Source: Mycolicibacterium litorale (GTDB taxonomy: Bacteria; Actinomycetota; Actinomycetes; Mycobacteriales; Mycobacteriaceae). From it: 64,000 nucleotides of DNA. Positions 8,583 through 17,782 of this stretch are shown here, piece by piece; positions within the stretch are counted from its first letter, which is position 1; each line of letters begins with the position of its first letter. The stretch is taken from NCBI RefSeq assembly GCF_014218295.1, contig NZ_AP023287.1, positions 5,456,001-5,520,000 on the forward strand, read 5' to 3'. A model generated the notes under the pieces. The model made no database searches and was not told the origin of the DNA. It saw nothing but the letters and a program-made list of their open reading frames with translations. Position numbers and translations under genes: made by a program.

Positions 8583-9989
8583 TCAGGCGGCCCCGGCGAG
8601 CACGGGGGCGATCCGGCCGACCACGTCCGAATTCTGCTCCAGCGCATAGCCGACCTGCAGGATCTCCGGTTCGGCGAACGGTTTCCCGAGGATCTGCACG
8701 CCGAGCGGAAGACCGCCGGTGGTGAAGCCGGACGGCACGGACAGCGACGGCAGGCCGGTGATGTTGGCCGGTGCCGAGTAGCGCACGTAGGCGCCGGTGG
8801 CGCCCTCCACGGTGCCGTCGGGCCAGGTGATGAACGGGTCGGCACGCAGCGTCGCGGGTGCGACGACGGTCGGGGCGAGCAGGACGTCGATCGCGGTGAA
8901 CATCTCTTTCCACGCCGCCTGCATCAGGGTGCGCAGCCGCAGCGCGTTGACGTAGTCGGTGGCCAGCTGCGCGGCCCCGGTCTCGAGCAGCGTGCGGACC
9001 TCGTCGGTGTACTTCTCCGGGGAATTGCGCAGGTAGTCCTGGTGGTACGCGGCGGCTTCGGGCATCATGATCGCCCATTCGGTGGCGAGGATCAGATCGG
9101 CCATCGGGATCGTCACCTCGACCAACTCGGCACCGAGGCTTTCGAGGAGGGTGGCGGCGGTGCGGGCGGCCTCGGCCGTCTCGGGGTCGAGTTGTTCGGT
9201 GTAGTGGTTGGTGGGGATGCCGATCTTCTTGCCCGCCACCCCGGCGTCGATCCCGCTCACCATGTCGGGGACCGGGATGTCGACGGTGGCCGGGTCGCGG
9301 CGGTCGTATCCGGACATCGCGGCCATCACCAGGGCTGAGTCGATCACGTTGCGGCTCAACGGCCCCACGTGGTCGAGCGACCACGACAGCGAGGCGACCC
9401 CGACCCGAGAGGCACGGCCGTAGGTAGGTTTCAGCCCGACGGTGCCGCACAGCGCTGCCGGGATGCGGACCGATCCGCCGGTGTCGCTGCCGAGCGCCAC
9501 CGGCACCACACCGGCGGCGACCGCCGCACCCGAGCCACCGCTGGAGCCGCCCGGGGTGCGGTCCGGCGCCCAGGGATTGCCGGTGGTGGGGGTTGTTGCG
9601 CCGTAGGCGAATTCGTGGGTGTGGGTCTTGCCGATGAGGATCATCCCTGCCTCGTACAGCTTGGCCACGGACACCGAGTCGGCGTCGGGGATGTAGTCGG
9701 CACGCTGCGCGGAACTCGAGGTGGTCGGCACACCGGCGGTGTCGTAGAGGTCCTTCACGCCGAGCGGGATGCCGTGCAGCGGTCCCCGGTAGTTGCCGTC
9801 GGCGATCTCCTTCTCGGCGATCCTGGCCTGTTCCAGCGCGATGTCGGGGGTGGTGGTGGCGAAGGCGGTGAGTGTCGGCTCGGTCTCCTCGAGGCGGGCC
9901 AGCGACGACGTGACCACCTCCACCGGTGAGACCTCCCTGGCCTCGATCTTCGCGGCGACCTCGATCAACGGGAGTTCGTACAGTTCCAC
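8583..9989 (-). CDS. amidase-signature hydrolase (AtzE/GatA-like)
   Basis: Ser-cisSer-Lys amidohydrolase of 468 residues. The triad is visible: K79 in GIPLGVKDLYD, cis-Ser149 in the GGSSGGS motif, and nucleophile S173 in SDTGGS, 24 residues after the cis-Ser as in the family. The GTG at 9989 gives MELYEL and has an AGAAAGG ribosome-binding site. It is directly upstream of ureE (2-base gap) and directly downstream of an AtzG-like small gene. It probably hydrolyses a small amide, ureide or biuret-like compound, feeding ammonia or urea to the urease (inference). It is not the tRNA amidotransferase GatA: no gatB lies nearby and the context is catabolic. Confidence 0.9.
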   Translation of the reverse strand: MELYELPLIEVAAKIEAREVSPVEVVTSSLARLEETEPTLTAFATTTPDIALEQARIAEKEIADGNYRGPLHGIPLGVKDLYDTAGVPTTSSSAQRADYIPDADSVSVAKLYEAGMILIGKTHTHEFAYGATTPTTGNPWAPDRTPGGSSGGSGAAVAAGVVPVALGSDTGGSVRIPAALCGTVGLKPTYGRASRVGVASLSWSLDHVGPLSRNVIDSALVMAAMSGYDRRDPATVDIPVPDMVSGIDAGVAGKKIGIPTNHYTEQLDPETAEAARTAATLLESLGAELVEVTIPMADLILATEWAIMMPEAAAYHQDYLRNSPEKYTDEVRTLLETGAAQLATDYVNALRLRTLMQAAWKEMFTAIDVLLAPTVVAPATLRADPFITWPDGTVEGATGAYVRYSAPANITGLPSLSVPSGFTTGGLPLGVQILGKPFAEPEILQVGYALEQNSDVVGRIAPVLAGAA

Positions 9990-10014
9990 GGATGTGCCTT
10001 TCTCTGGTCTCTGG

Positions 10015-10212
10015 TCACTGCCAGCGGGCGTTGAATCCGATGGCCGGCACGGTCTCGCCGAGATCCGGTACCGAGGCCTTGCGGATGAGGGCGAGGGTCG
10101 ACGAGTAGATCTCGTAGTGCTCGGCCAGCCGGTCCGGCGGCACGGTCAGTTCGGCGAAGTCGAACGCCGCCGCCACGGCGGCTTCGGAGGGGACGAATTC
10201 GTTGTCGGACAT
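10015..10212 (-). CDS. small AtzG/GatC-like amidase partner protein
   Basis: A 65-residue protein lying between two amidase genes. The ATG at 10212 has an AAGGAG ribosome-binding site. The sequence is a helical N-terminus (EAAVAAAFDFAELTVPPDRLAE), a second helix, and a tail with DLGETVPAIGF that would wrap around an amidase as GatC does. In Pseudomonas sp. ADP, AtzG (68 residues) is the obligate partner of the amidase AtzE and has a GatC-like fold; size and gene position match. Homology is inferred from length, helical pattern and position rather than a strong motif. It may stabilise one or both neighbouring amidases. Confidence 0.65.
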   Translation of the reverse strand: MSDNEFVPSEAAVAAAFDFAELTVPPDRLAEHYEIYSSTLALIRKASVPDLGETVPAIGFNARWQ

Positions 10213-10237
10213 GAGGACTCCTTCGGGTGAGCGGTGG

Positions 10238-11599
10238 TCAGAACGGAAGCGGGGCGTCCACACATCCGGCGAGCGCTTCGAACGCCCGCCCGGCGCCGAG
10301 CACGGTGGCGTCCGCACCGGGGCGGCCCATCAGCTGCAGGCCGATCGGCAGACCGTCCGCGCCGAAACCCGCGGGCACCGTCAGCGCGGGCATCCCGGTC
10401 ACGTTGGCCGGGACGGTCAGCGCGTTGATGCCGTCGAGGATCGGGACGGTGGCCCCGCCGAGCGAGACCTCCGTGGCCCCGTACGGCGGTGCCGTCATCG
10501 CGATGGTGGCCGAGACCAGCACGTCGATACCCGAGTCGAACATCTTCGTCATGCCGGCGATGACGGCGGCGCGGGCGCGCAGACCGGCGAGGTAGTCGAC
10601 CCCGGTGTAGGCCGCACCGACGGCCAGCGCCTCCTGGACGTCGGTGCCGAATCTGTCCGGGCTCATCCCGGTCTGCATCGCGTGCCAGGCGGCGGCCTCC
10701 ACCCCACAGACGACGTGCACCACCTCGGGGCACAGCTCGACGTCGGTGAACGTCACCGGCAGGATGGTGGCGCCCGCGGCCTCCAGTGTGCGGACGGCGG
10801 ACAGGAAGGTCGCGGCGACGTCGGGGGCGAGCCGGTCGCAGAAGTACGGTTCCGCGACACCGATGGTCAGACCCGCCGGTCCGCGGTCGAATTCGGCGCG
10901 GAAGTCCGGCACCGGGGCGGCGCTGCTGTAGGGGTCGGCCGGATCGTGGCCGGCGATGACCTCCAGCAGCGCGACGGTGTCGTCGACGGTGCGGCCCAGC
11001 GGCCCCGTGTGGTCGAGCGTCGAGCTCAGCGCGCTGACCCCGCGTCGGCTCACCATGCCGAACGTGGGTTTGTGGCCGGTGACTCCGCACAGCGCGGCCG
11101 GGATGCGGATCGATCCGCCGGTGTCGGTGCCGAGCGCGGAGGTCACCACGCCCGCCGCGATCGCGGCGCCGCTTCCTCCGCTGGACCCCCCGGGGATCCG
11201 GTCGAGTGACCACGGGTTGCGGGTGGGCGGGGTGTTGACGCCGTAGGCGTATTCGTGGGTGGTGGTCTTGCCGAGGATGATCGCCCCGGCCTCCCGCAGC
11301 CGCCGCACCGCTTCGGAGTCCTGCGTCGCGAGATGTTCGGGGGCGCCCAGTGAGCCGTTTCCGGTGCGGTAGCCCGCGACGTCGTAGATGTCCTTCACCG
11401 CGACGGGTATCCCCCGCAGCGGTCCCGGGTTCTCCTGTGGTTCGCGCTGCTCCTGTGCGACGGCGAGCGCCTCGTCGGCGAAGACGGCGGCGAAGGCCTG
11501 GATGTGGTCTTCGGTGTGGGCGATCTGCGCCAGCGCGGCGCGGACCCGTTCCACCGGGTCCAGTGCACCGGCGGTCTGGTTGGTCAGTACTTCGGTCAC
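10238..11599 (-). CDS. amidase-signature hydrolase (second of pair)
   Basis: Second amidase of the island, 453 residues, the same length class as AtzE (457). The triad is K69 (GIPVAVKDIYD), cis-S139 (IPGGSSGGS) and S163 (TDTGGS). The GTG at 11599 begins VTEVLTNQ, with an AGGGA-like ribosome-binding site, eight bases after the stop of the ABC ATPase gene; longer in-frame extensions overlap that gene. It is clearly related to the amidase 250 bp downstream but not a recent duplicate, since the flanks differ. With the small AtzG-like protein between them, the three genes look like one enzyme module. The substrate is unknown. Confidence 0.9.
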   Translation of the reverse strand: MTEVLTNQTAGALDPVERVRAALAQIAHTEDHIQAFAAVFADEALAVAQEQREPQENPGPLRGIPVAVKDIYDVAGYRTGNGSLGAPEHLATQDSEAVRRLREAGAIILGKTTTHEYAYGVNTPPTRNPWSLDRIPGGSSGGSGAAIAAGVVTSALGTDTGGSIRIPAALCGVTGHKPTFGMVSRRGVSALSSTLDHTGPLGRTVDDTVALLEVIAGHDPADPYSSAAPVPDFRAEFDRGPAGLTIGVAEPYFCDRLAPDVAATFLSAVRTLEAAGATILPVTFTDVELCPEVVHVVCGVEAAAWHAMQTGMSPDRFGTDVQEALAVGAAYTGVDYLAGLRARAAVIAGMTKMFDSGIDVLVSATIAMTAPPYGATEVSLGGATVPILDGINALTVPANVTGMPALTVPAGFGADGLPIGLQLMGRPGADATVLGAGRAFEALAGCVDAPLPF

Positions 11600-11607
11600 G
11601 GGTCTCC

Positions 11608-12414
11608 CTAATTGGCCTGGGACAGTTCCGGTTCGAGCACGGCGTCGACGAGTTTGCGGGTGATCTCGGTCTCCGGCCGGGTCAGCAGCCGGTCCACGGG
11701 TCCGGTTTCGACGAGCGTGCCGTGGTCGAGCACGCCGGCGTGTTCGCACATGTGCTCGACCAGCGCGAGGTTGTGGGTGATCAGCAGCATGGTCAGCTTG
11801 CGTTCGCGCTGGAGGTCTTTGAGCAGGTTGAGGATCTGCGCCTGCACCGAGACGTCGAGCGCCGCGGTCGGTTCGTCGAGGACGACGAAGTCCGGATCCG
11901 TGATCAGCGCGCGGGCGATGCCGAGGCGTTGCCGCTGTCCGCCGGAGAACTCGTGGATGTAGCGGTCGTAGTGGGAGGGCAGCATGCCGACGCGGTCGAG
12001 CAGGTCGAGCGTCTTCTTCCTCGCATCGCCCGGTGAGGCGAGTCGGAAGAGCTTGAGCGGGTAGGAGATCTGCGCGCCCACGCTGCGGCGCGGGTTGAAC
12101 GCCGACCCCGAGTCCTGGAAGACGATCTGTATCTGCTGGCGGTAGCGGCGCATGGCCAGATCCGACAGGCCGACGAGTTCGTTGCCGTCGAATGTCACCG
12201 ACCCCGACGTCGGAGTCTCCAGGCCCATCACCATGCGGCCGGTGGTGGTCTTGCCGGAGCCGGACTCGCCGATCAGCCCGAACGTCTCGCCGCGTTGGAT
12301 GTCGAAGCTGACCGCATCCACGGCGGTGAACGCGCCGCGTTTCCCGTCCTCGCCGCGGACGGTGAAGACCTTCGTCAGGTCGGTCACCCGGACCAGCGGC
12401 TCGCTACGCGACAT
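11608..12414 (-). CDS. ABC importer ATPase (DppF/OppF type)
   Basis: Second ATPase of a peptide/nickel-class (PepT) ABC importer, 268 residues. Walker A GESGSGKTT, Q-loop VFQDSGSAFNPR, signature FSGGQRQRLG and Walker B FVVLDEPTAALD are all present. The ATG at 12414 overlaps the preceding ATPase gene by 11 bases; the upstream in-frame extension is out-of-frame sequence of that gene. It forms the ATPase pair with the next gene and drives the permeases encoded at 13297-15200. Confidence 0.95.
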   Translation of the reverse strand: MSRSEPLVRVTDLTKVFTVRGEDGKRGAFTAVDAVSFDIQRGETFGLIGESGSGKTTTGRMVMGLETPTSGSVTFDGNELVGLSDLAMRRYRQQIQIVFQDSGSAFNPRRSVGAQISYPLKLFRLASPGDARKKTLDLLDRVGMLPSHYDRYIHEFSGGQRQRLGIARALITDPDFVVLDEPTAALDVSVQAQILNLLKDLQRERKLTMLLITHNLALVEHMCEHAGVLDHGTLVETGPVDRLLTRPETEITRKLVDAVLEPELSQAN

Positions 12415-13297
12415 GGGGTTGCTCCTTGGGCGAGGCCACGGTGGTGTCGCCGTGGAATTCGAAGAGGCGCCGGTCGGCTCGCGGTACCGACCGGGTGGTG
12501 GCGTCGAGGTGCAGCCGCGGGACGGCACGCATCAGGCCCTGGGTGTAGGGGTGCTGCGGCCGGTTGAGCACCTGGTCGGCGGTGCCTGATTCCAGGACGT
12601 CGCCGCGGCGCATGACCGTGACGTCGGTGCACACGTGCGCGACGACCCCGAAGTCGTGGGTGACGAGCAGGATCGAGGTGCCGAGTTCGCGGTTGATGTC
12701 GACCAGCAGGTCGAGGATCTGCTTCTGGACGGTGGCGTCGAGCGCGGTGGTCGGTTCGTCGGCCAGCAGCAGCTCCGGCCGGCAGGACAGCGCGATCGCG
12801 ATGACGACGCGTTGGCGCTGACCGCCGGACAGTTCGTGCGGATAGGCCTTCATCCGGCGTTTCGGATCCGGCAGCGCCACCAGGTCGAGCGCTTCGAGCG
12901 CCTTCGCCCGCGCCGTCGCCTTGTCGACGCGCTGGTGCAGCCGGATCACCTCCGTGAGCTGCGCGCCGACGGTGAACGACGGGTCGAGTGCGGACAGGGC
13001 GTTCTGGGAGACCAGCCCGATGTGCGGGCCGCGGATCGCGCGCATCTCCTTGTCGGTCTTGTCGAGCAGGTTCTCCCCCCGGAACAGGATCTCGCCGCTG
13101 GTGATCTTCGCGCGGTGGGTGCCGAGCAGGCGCAGCACCGCCAGCGAGGTCACCGACTTCCCGGACCCGGATTCCCCCACCAGCCCGAGGATTCCGCCCT
13201 CACGTACGGCGATGTTCGCGTTCTTGACCGCGTGCACCACACCGCCGTCGGTGTGGAAGTCGACGGACAGGTTCTTGACGTCGAGTGCGTTCTGCAT
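12404..13297 (-). CDS. ABC importer ATPase (DppD/OppD type)
   Basis: First ATPase of the importer, 297 residues, with the long C-terminal region usual for DppD/OppD proteins. Walker A GESGSGKS, signature [10 protein letters not shown] and Walker [13 protein letters not shown] are intact. The C-terminal [10 protein letters not shown] motif (oligopeptide-type tail) is present. The ATG at 13297 overlaps the stop of the permease gene (TGATG), consistent with coupled translation. Confidence 0.95.
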   Translation of the reverse strand: MQNALDVKNLSVDFHTDGGVVHAVKNANIAVREGGILGLVGESGSGKSVTSLAVLRLLGTHRAKITSGEILFRGENLLDKTDKEMRAIRGPHIGLVSQNALSALDPSFTVGAQLTEVIRLHQRVDKATARAKALEALDLVALPDPKRRMKAYPHELSGGQRQRVVIAIALSCRPELLLADEPTTALDATVQKQILDLLVDINRELGTSILLVTHDFGVVAHVCTDVTVMRRGDVLESGTADQVLNRPQHPYTQGLMRAVPRLHLDATTRSVPRADRRLFEFHGDTTVASPKEQPHVA

Positions 13298-14244
13298 CAG
13301 CTGGTCTGCTTTCGCGGGTCGAGGGCGTCGCGGATGCCGTCGCCGATGAGGTTGAACGCCAGGGAGACGACGAGGATGAGCAGACCGGGGATGGTGGCGA
13401 CGTGGTAGATCCCCTCGAGCAGAACGTTTTTCCCGTCGGCGGTCATGATGCCCCAGTCCGGCGTGGGCGGGATGACGCCCACCCCGAGGAAGCTCAGCCC
13501 GGATGCGACCACGATCATCAGCCCGCACAGCGTGGTCGCGTACACCAGCAGTTGCACGACGACGTTGGGCATCAGCTCCCGGAACATCAGCAGCAACGGG
13601 TTGGCGCCGTACGCGCGGGCCGCCTCGACGTAGTCCTTCGAGGACTCCTGCACGGTCGCGGTGTAGGCGACGCGGGCCATGTACGGCACCAGCGTGATGC
13701 CGATCGCCAGCATCACGTTGCCGAGGCCCGCGCCCAGCACGGCGGACAGCGCGATGGCGAGCAGCACGAGCGGGAATGCGAACAACACGTCGAGGATTCG
13801 CATCAGCGTCTCGCCGGCGCGGCTGCGGCGGAACCCGGCGAACAGCCCGATCATCAGCGCCAGCGGGAACACCACCAGGACCGGCACGACCGCCACGGTC
13901 AGCGAGTTGCGGCCACCGTAGAGCAGGCGGGTCCAGATGTCGCGGCCCTGACCGTCCAGACCGAGGATGTGTCCGTCCGTGCCGATGCCGGCGAGCCGGT
14001 CGACCGGATCACCGGCGACCGGGCTGTACGGCGTCAGCAGCGGCGCGAAGATCGCGGCGAGGGTGACGGCCACCAGCACGACCAGCGAGACGACGGCCCA
14101 TTTGTCGCGGCCGAAGGCGCGGACCGCCAACCGCCACGGCGCCTTCGGGACCTGGGTGTCGGCCGGTGCGGGTCCGCCGGTCGAGGTGCGGCGGGCGCCG
14201 ATCAGTGAGCGGCCCGTACCGACCGCCTGGGCGAGTGCGCTCAT
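13297..14244 (-). CDS. ABC importer permease (DppC/OppC type)
   Basis: Inner-membrane permease of 315 residues with about six predicted transmembrane segments. The first lies at about residues 50-70 after a cytoplasmic N-terminus. The BPD_transp_1 EAA-type loop is visible (YVEAARAYGANPLLLMFREL), as is the DppC hallmark LDGQGRDIWTRLLYG. Its ATG overlaps the dppB-like stop by four bases. It pairs with the next gene to form the translocation pore. Confidence 0.95.
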   Translation of the reverse strand: MSALAQAVGTGRSLIGARRTSTGGPAPADTQVPKAPWRLAVRAFGRDKWAVVSLVVLVAVTLAAIFAPLLTPYSPVAGDPVDRLAGIGTDGHILGLDGQGRDIWTRLLYGGRNSLTVAVVPVLVVFPLALMIGLFAGFRRSRAGETLMRILDVLFAFPLVLLAIALSAVLGAGLGNVMLAIGITLVPYMARVAYTATVQESSKDYVEAARAYGANPLLLMFRELMPNVVVQLLVYATTLCGLMIVVASGLSFLGVGVIPPTPDWGIMTADGKNVLLEGIYHVATIPGLLILVVSLAFNLIGDGIRDALDPRKQTS

Positions 14245-15200
14245 GCCCCAGCCTTTCTGCGGGTGCGCGGATCGAGCAGGCCGACGGCCGTGTCGGCGAG
14301 GAGGTTGATGATCACGAACGCCAGCGCGATGAACAGCACGCCGGCCTGCACCACCGGGATGTCACGCTGCGTGATCGAGGTGTAGAGCTGTTGGCCCAGT
14401 CCGGGCCACCCGAAGACGACCTCGACGAAGACGACGCCGCCGAGCAGATAGCCCACCTGCAGGCCGATCACGTTGACGATCGGCGGCAGTGCGTTGCGCA
14501 GTGCGTGCCGCCACAGCACCGACGTCGTCGACAGCCCGGAGGCGCGAAGCGTGCGAATGTAGTCCTGCGCCAGGATGTCGACCATGACGCTGCGGGTCAT
14601 CCGCGCGATCACCGCCAGCGGGACGAGGGCGGCAGCGATGGCGGGCAGGACCAGATGTGCCATCAGGTCGCCGAAACCCCCGGGGAAGCGCGGGTTGTAC
14701 ATACCCGACGTCGGCAGCCAGCCCAGCGTGATCGCGAAGACACCGATCAGCAGCAGACCGAACCAGTAGACGGGAACGCTGGCCCCGGCCAGCGAGATGA
14801 CCATGGAGGCGCGGTCGAAGATGCTGTACTGCTTGTGGGCGGCGATGACACCGAGCGGGACGGCGACGGCGATGCAGAGCACCAGCGCGGCTCCCGTGAG
14901 GATCAGCGTGTTGACGAACCGCGGCACCATGATGTCGGTGACCGGGGCGTTGACCGTGAGCGACCGCCCGAGGTCACCCTGAAGCAGTCCGCCCAGGTAG
15001 TCGAAGAACTGCACCGGCAACGCCCGGTCGAGGCCGAGTTCGGTGCGCAGCGCGGCGACGGTCTCCGCGGTCGCGCCGGTGCCGAGGATCGTGACGGCGG
15101 GGTCGCCGGGAACCATCTGCAACAGCAGAAAGACGATCAGGCTGACGCCGAAGAGTACGAGAAGCGTGGAGAGCAGCCGGTTTCCGATGACGCGGGTCAC
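14241..15200 (-). CDS. ABC importer permease (DppB/OppB type)
   Basis: Permease of 319 residues with six predicted membrane segments. The N-terminus VIGNRLLSTLLVLFGVSLIV and the motif VPGDPAVTILG are diagnostic for DppB/OppB/NikB. The EAA-type loop is DYIRTLRASGLSTTSVLWRH. The GTG at 15200 overlaps the end of the binding-protein gene (GTGA); longer in-frame extensions lie inside that gene. The substrate is set by the binding protein. Confidence 0.95.
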   Translation of the reverse strand: MTRVIGNRLLSTLLVLFGVSLIVFLLLQMVPGDPAVTILGTGATAETVAALRTELGLDRALPVQFFDYLGGLLQGDLGRSLTVNAPVTDIMVPRFVNTLILTGAALVLCIAVAVPLGVIAAHKQYSIFDRASMVISLAGASVPVYWFGLLLIGVFAITLGWLPTSGMYNPRFPGGFGDLMAHLVLPAIAAALVPLAVIARMTRSVMVDILAQDYIRTLRASGLSTTSVLWRHALRNALPPIVNVIGLQVGYLLGGVVFVEVVFGWPGLGQQLYTSITQRDIPVVQAGVLFIALAFVIINLLADTAVGLLDPRTRRKAGA

Positions 15201-16813
15201 TGTTCGAGCCTCACTTCGGTCAGGTCGTACCACTCCTCGCTCGCCGAGACGAAGCCGGTGACGTACGGCGCCAACACGTACGGCGCCTTGTCGTTGACGA
15301 TCGGTACCAGCGCGGCGTCGTCGCTGACGATGTTGTTGGCCTCCCGCCACCACTTCTCGGCCTCGTCCGGGTCGAGTGCGGTGATCGCGTTGTCCATCGC
15401 CGCGTCGAGTTCCGGGTTGTCGTAGTAGCCGACGTTCGGGCCGTTCGGGGCCTGCAGCTCCGAGGACGTCACGATGTAGAGCCAGTACGGGCTCGTCATC
15501 CCCCAGGACATCTGGGCCATCCCGACGCCGTCCTGCATTCCGCGCGCCCAGACCCCCAGGTACGAAATCCACTCCTGGGTCTGGATGTTCACGTCGATGC
15601 CGATCTCGGCGAGGTTCTGCTGGATGAACTCGGCCATCTGCGCCGGCATGATCTGCCCCGAGCCGTCGGTCGAGGTGATCAGCGTGGTCTGGAACCCGTC
15701 CGCCAACCCCACCGAGGCGAGCAGTTCGCGGGCCTTGTCGAGGTTGCGTTCGTAGACGTCTCGGCGTTCGACGTAGCCGCCCGCGGAGATGGCCTGCACG
15801 CCGTAGGCGGGCGTGACCGAACCGCGCAGCAGGTCCTTGGCCATGCCCTCGCGGTCGACGGCCAGGTTGATCGCCTCGCGCACCTCGGGGATCGAGGTGT
15901 AGCGGTCCTTCATGTTGAACGACAGGTACCACGTGTGCGGCGGAATCCCCTCGGACAGTTGATATCCCTCGGAGACGAGGTTGTCGATGCTGTCGGGGTT
16001 GGGTACCGCGATCATGTCCACGTCGCCGGATCGCAGCGCCGCCGTCCGCGCCGAAGGGTCGGGGAGAGGCCGGAACACCACACCGTCGACATAGGGCACC
16101 TTGCCCCAGTAGTCGTCGTTGCGCACCAGGTCGATGCGCTCACCCCTGATCCGTTCCTTGAACTTGAACGGCCCCGTGCCGACCGGGTGGTCGGCGATGT
16201 CGTCGCCGTAGGTCTGCAGTGCGGTCGGGCTGATGATCGCCGTCGACCCGTTTCCGCCCTGGGCCAGCATGCGCAGAAACTCCGAGAAGGGCTGCTTCAG
16301 ACGGATGGTGAAGGTGTAGTCGTCGACGGTGCGCACCGAGTCGACGAACTTCCACACGAATCCGGTCTGGCCCGCCGCCCGAGCCGAGTACATCGGTGAG
16401 TCCTCGTCCCACATGCGCCGGACGTTGTACTCCACCGCCTTGGCGTCGAGTGGTGTGCCGTCGTGGAACCGGACGCCCCTGCGGATGTGGAAGGTGTAGT
16501 CGAGCCCGTCGTCGGAGATCTCCCAGGACTGCGCCAGGCCGGGTTTCAGCGGCGGAACGGTCGCCTCGGCCGACGGGATGGTGAGGTCCTGGTCCACCAG
16601 CGGTTCGAAGATCTGCCGGTTGATGCGCCACGTCACCCAGCCGCCGGCCACCTGCGGATCGAGGATGTCGGCTTCGGATTCGATGGCGATGACGAACACG
16701 TTCCCGGTCTGCACGGGCGCCCTCGAGCATCCGACCGCGAGGGCGCACATGGCGACCACGAACGCGGTGAAGATTCGCTTCGGGTTGTGCCGCCGTACCT
16801 TTCGAGGCGTCAT
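15197..16813 (-). CDS. extracellular solute-binding lipoprotein, family 5
   Basis: Substrate-binding lipoprotein of the importer, 538 residues, first gene of the ABC operon. The signal peptide ends in a lipobox (ALAVGC) with the acylated Cys near residue 26. Family 5 blocks are visible: LKPGLAQSWEISDDGLDYTF, GVRFHDGTPLDAKAVEYN, VGTGPFKF and VREAINLAVDRE. The ATG at 16813 has a GGAGG ribosome-binding site. Family 5 proteins bind peptides, nickel complexes, glutathione or other small molecules. Context leaves two readings: import of an amide-containing nitrogen source for the amidases, or nickel for urease. I favour the first because the operon also carries two amidases. Confidence 0.93.
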   Translation of the reverse strand: MTPRKVRRHNPKRIFTAFVVAMCALAVGCSRAPVQTGNVFVIAIESEADILDPQVAGGWVTWRINRQIFEPLVDQDLTIPSAEATVPPLKPGLAQSWEISDDGLDYTFHIRRGVRFHDGTPLDAKAVEYNVRRMWDEDSPMYSARAAGQTGFVWKFVDSVRTVDDYTFTIRLKQPFSEFLRMLAQGGNGSTAIISPTALQTYGDDIADHPVGTGPFKFKERIRGERIDLVRNDDYWGKVPYVDGVVFRPLPDPSARTAALRSGDVDMIAVPNPDSIDNLVSEGYQLSEGIPPHTWYLSFNMKDRYTSIPEVREAINLAVDREGMAKDLLRGSVTPAYGVQAISAGGYVERRDVYERNLDKARELLASVGLADGFQTTLITSTDGSGQIMPAQMAEFIQQNLAEIGIDVNIQTQEWISYLGVWARGMQDGVGMAQMSWGMTSPYWLYIVTSSELQAPNGPNVGYYDNPELDAAMDNAITALDPDEAEKWWREANNIVSDDAALVPIVNDKAPYVLAPYVTGFVSASEEWYDLTEVRLEQ

Positions 16814-16981
16814 CCGTGGATTTCCTCCGGGGGTCGGGTCGAGCGGTCGGCCGCTTTGACACTGTGGACACTGCGCCCCGGTGAGCAGTGACATCCGCCG
16901 ACATCGTCTACGACGCTAGGCGGTTGGAGAGAGCCGCACCATCCGTCATCCGACGTAGTTCGCTGTGTCAGAATCGATCTG
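16814..16981 (-). promoter_or_regulatory. leader region of the ABC-amidase-urease operon
   Basis: A 168-bp gap between the LuxR-type regulator gene and the binding-protein gene, both on the - strand. It must hold the promoter of the 13-kb downstream tract if that tract is transcribed separately. I see the ribosome-binding site near the start codon and two GACACTG copies near 16857-16872, but no convincing inverted repeat. Confidence 0.35.
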
Positions 16982-17716
16982 CTAGGCCACGCTGCGGGGC
17001 GCGGGATACTGCGTCTCACCCAGGCCGAGTTCGGTGGCGTGGACGGCGGCGGCCACCCGGTTGGCGACGCCGAGTTTGCGCAGCACCCGCTCGACATGGG
17101 TGCTCACGGTGCGGGGTGACAGGAACAGCCGGTCGCTGATCTCCCCGTTGGACAGACCTTCCCGGAGCAGCGCCAGGATCTCCCGCTCACGGGGCGTGAG
17201 CCGGGCCCGTGCGCTGGCCCGCAACCGCGTCACGTACTTCGTGAATAGGGGCCGGGCCGTCTCGACCATGCAGCGATTGCGCGCGGAGAACCCCGGCCGC
17301 TCCATATTGGCCTGGCACATCCCGACCACCTCACCGGCACCGTCGTGCAGCACCATGAGGAACCCGTTGGTGAAACCCTCCGGACGCAGCACCTGCGCAC
17401 CACTGTAGGAGTCGGGGAACTCCGGGACGTCTTCCCAGTCGGTGATGCGGGTGTGGTCGGAGAACTGTGTCTGGAACTCGGGCAGCGACTGGATGTCGGA
17501 GCTGAGGTAGTCGGCCACGGCGTCGGAGTAGCCGACCGAGGTGACGAGACTGAAACCCTTGGCCTGCGGCGCCTTGTAGGCGATCAGGAAGCTGTCGCAA
17601 CCTGTTTCGACGCGGATGAAGTCGATCGCCCCGCGGATCCGCACCTCCGGTTCGGGCGAGACCATGGCGGTGGCGATCGAGGTGAAGTCAGGGTGGTCGT
17701 CTCCCGCACGAGTCAT
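16982..17716 (-). CDS. LuxR-family transcriptional regulator (DmfR-like position)
   Basis: A 244-residue regulator with an N-terminal sensor region (about residues 1-165, GAF-like or autoinducer-binding-like in length) and a C-terminal LuxR helix-turn-helix at about 175-235 (LTPREREILALL, SNGEISDRLFLS, VSTHVERVLRKLGV). There is no response-regulator receiver domain. The ATG at 17716 has a GGAG ribosome-binding site. It sits between the dimethylformamidase genes and the ABC-amidase-urease genes. In Paracoccus aminophilus a LuxR-family activator (DmfR) controls the dimethylformamidase genes, so this gene is a natural candidate controller of the island; the link is inferred from position and family. 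Confidence 0.88.
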   Translation of the reverse strand: MTRAGDDHPDFTSIATAMVSPEPEVRIRGAIDFIRVETGCDSFLIAYKAPQAKGFSLVTSVGYSDAVADYLSSDIQSLPEFQTQFSDHTRITDWEDVPEFPDSYSGAQVLRPEGFTNGFLMVLHDGAGEVVGMCQANMERPGFSARNRCMVETARPLFTKYVTRLRASARARLTPREREILALLREGLSNGEISDRLFLSPRTVSTHVERVLRKLGVANRVAAAVHATELGLGETQYPAPRSVA

Positions 17717-17782
17717 CTCGTCGTTCTCCGTCCGAACTCACGTCTGTCGATCTGTCCGCCCTCAGTGCACAACGGGAGGGGG

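Noticed and set aside
8583..11599. Reading the amidases plus small protein as GatA/GatC of the tRNA amidotransferase
   Set aside because: No gatB is present, there are two amidases of AtzE length, and the genes are embedded between an ABC importer and urease.
14166..15425. 419-codon + strand frame opposite the ABC permease
   Set aside because: Low-complexity Asp/Gln/Arg-rich sequence, antisense of DppB/DppC-type genes.
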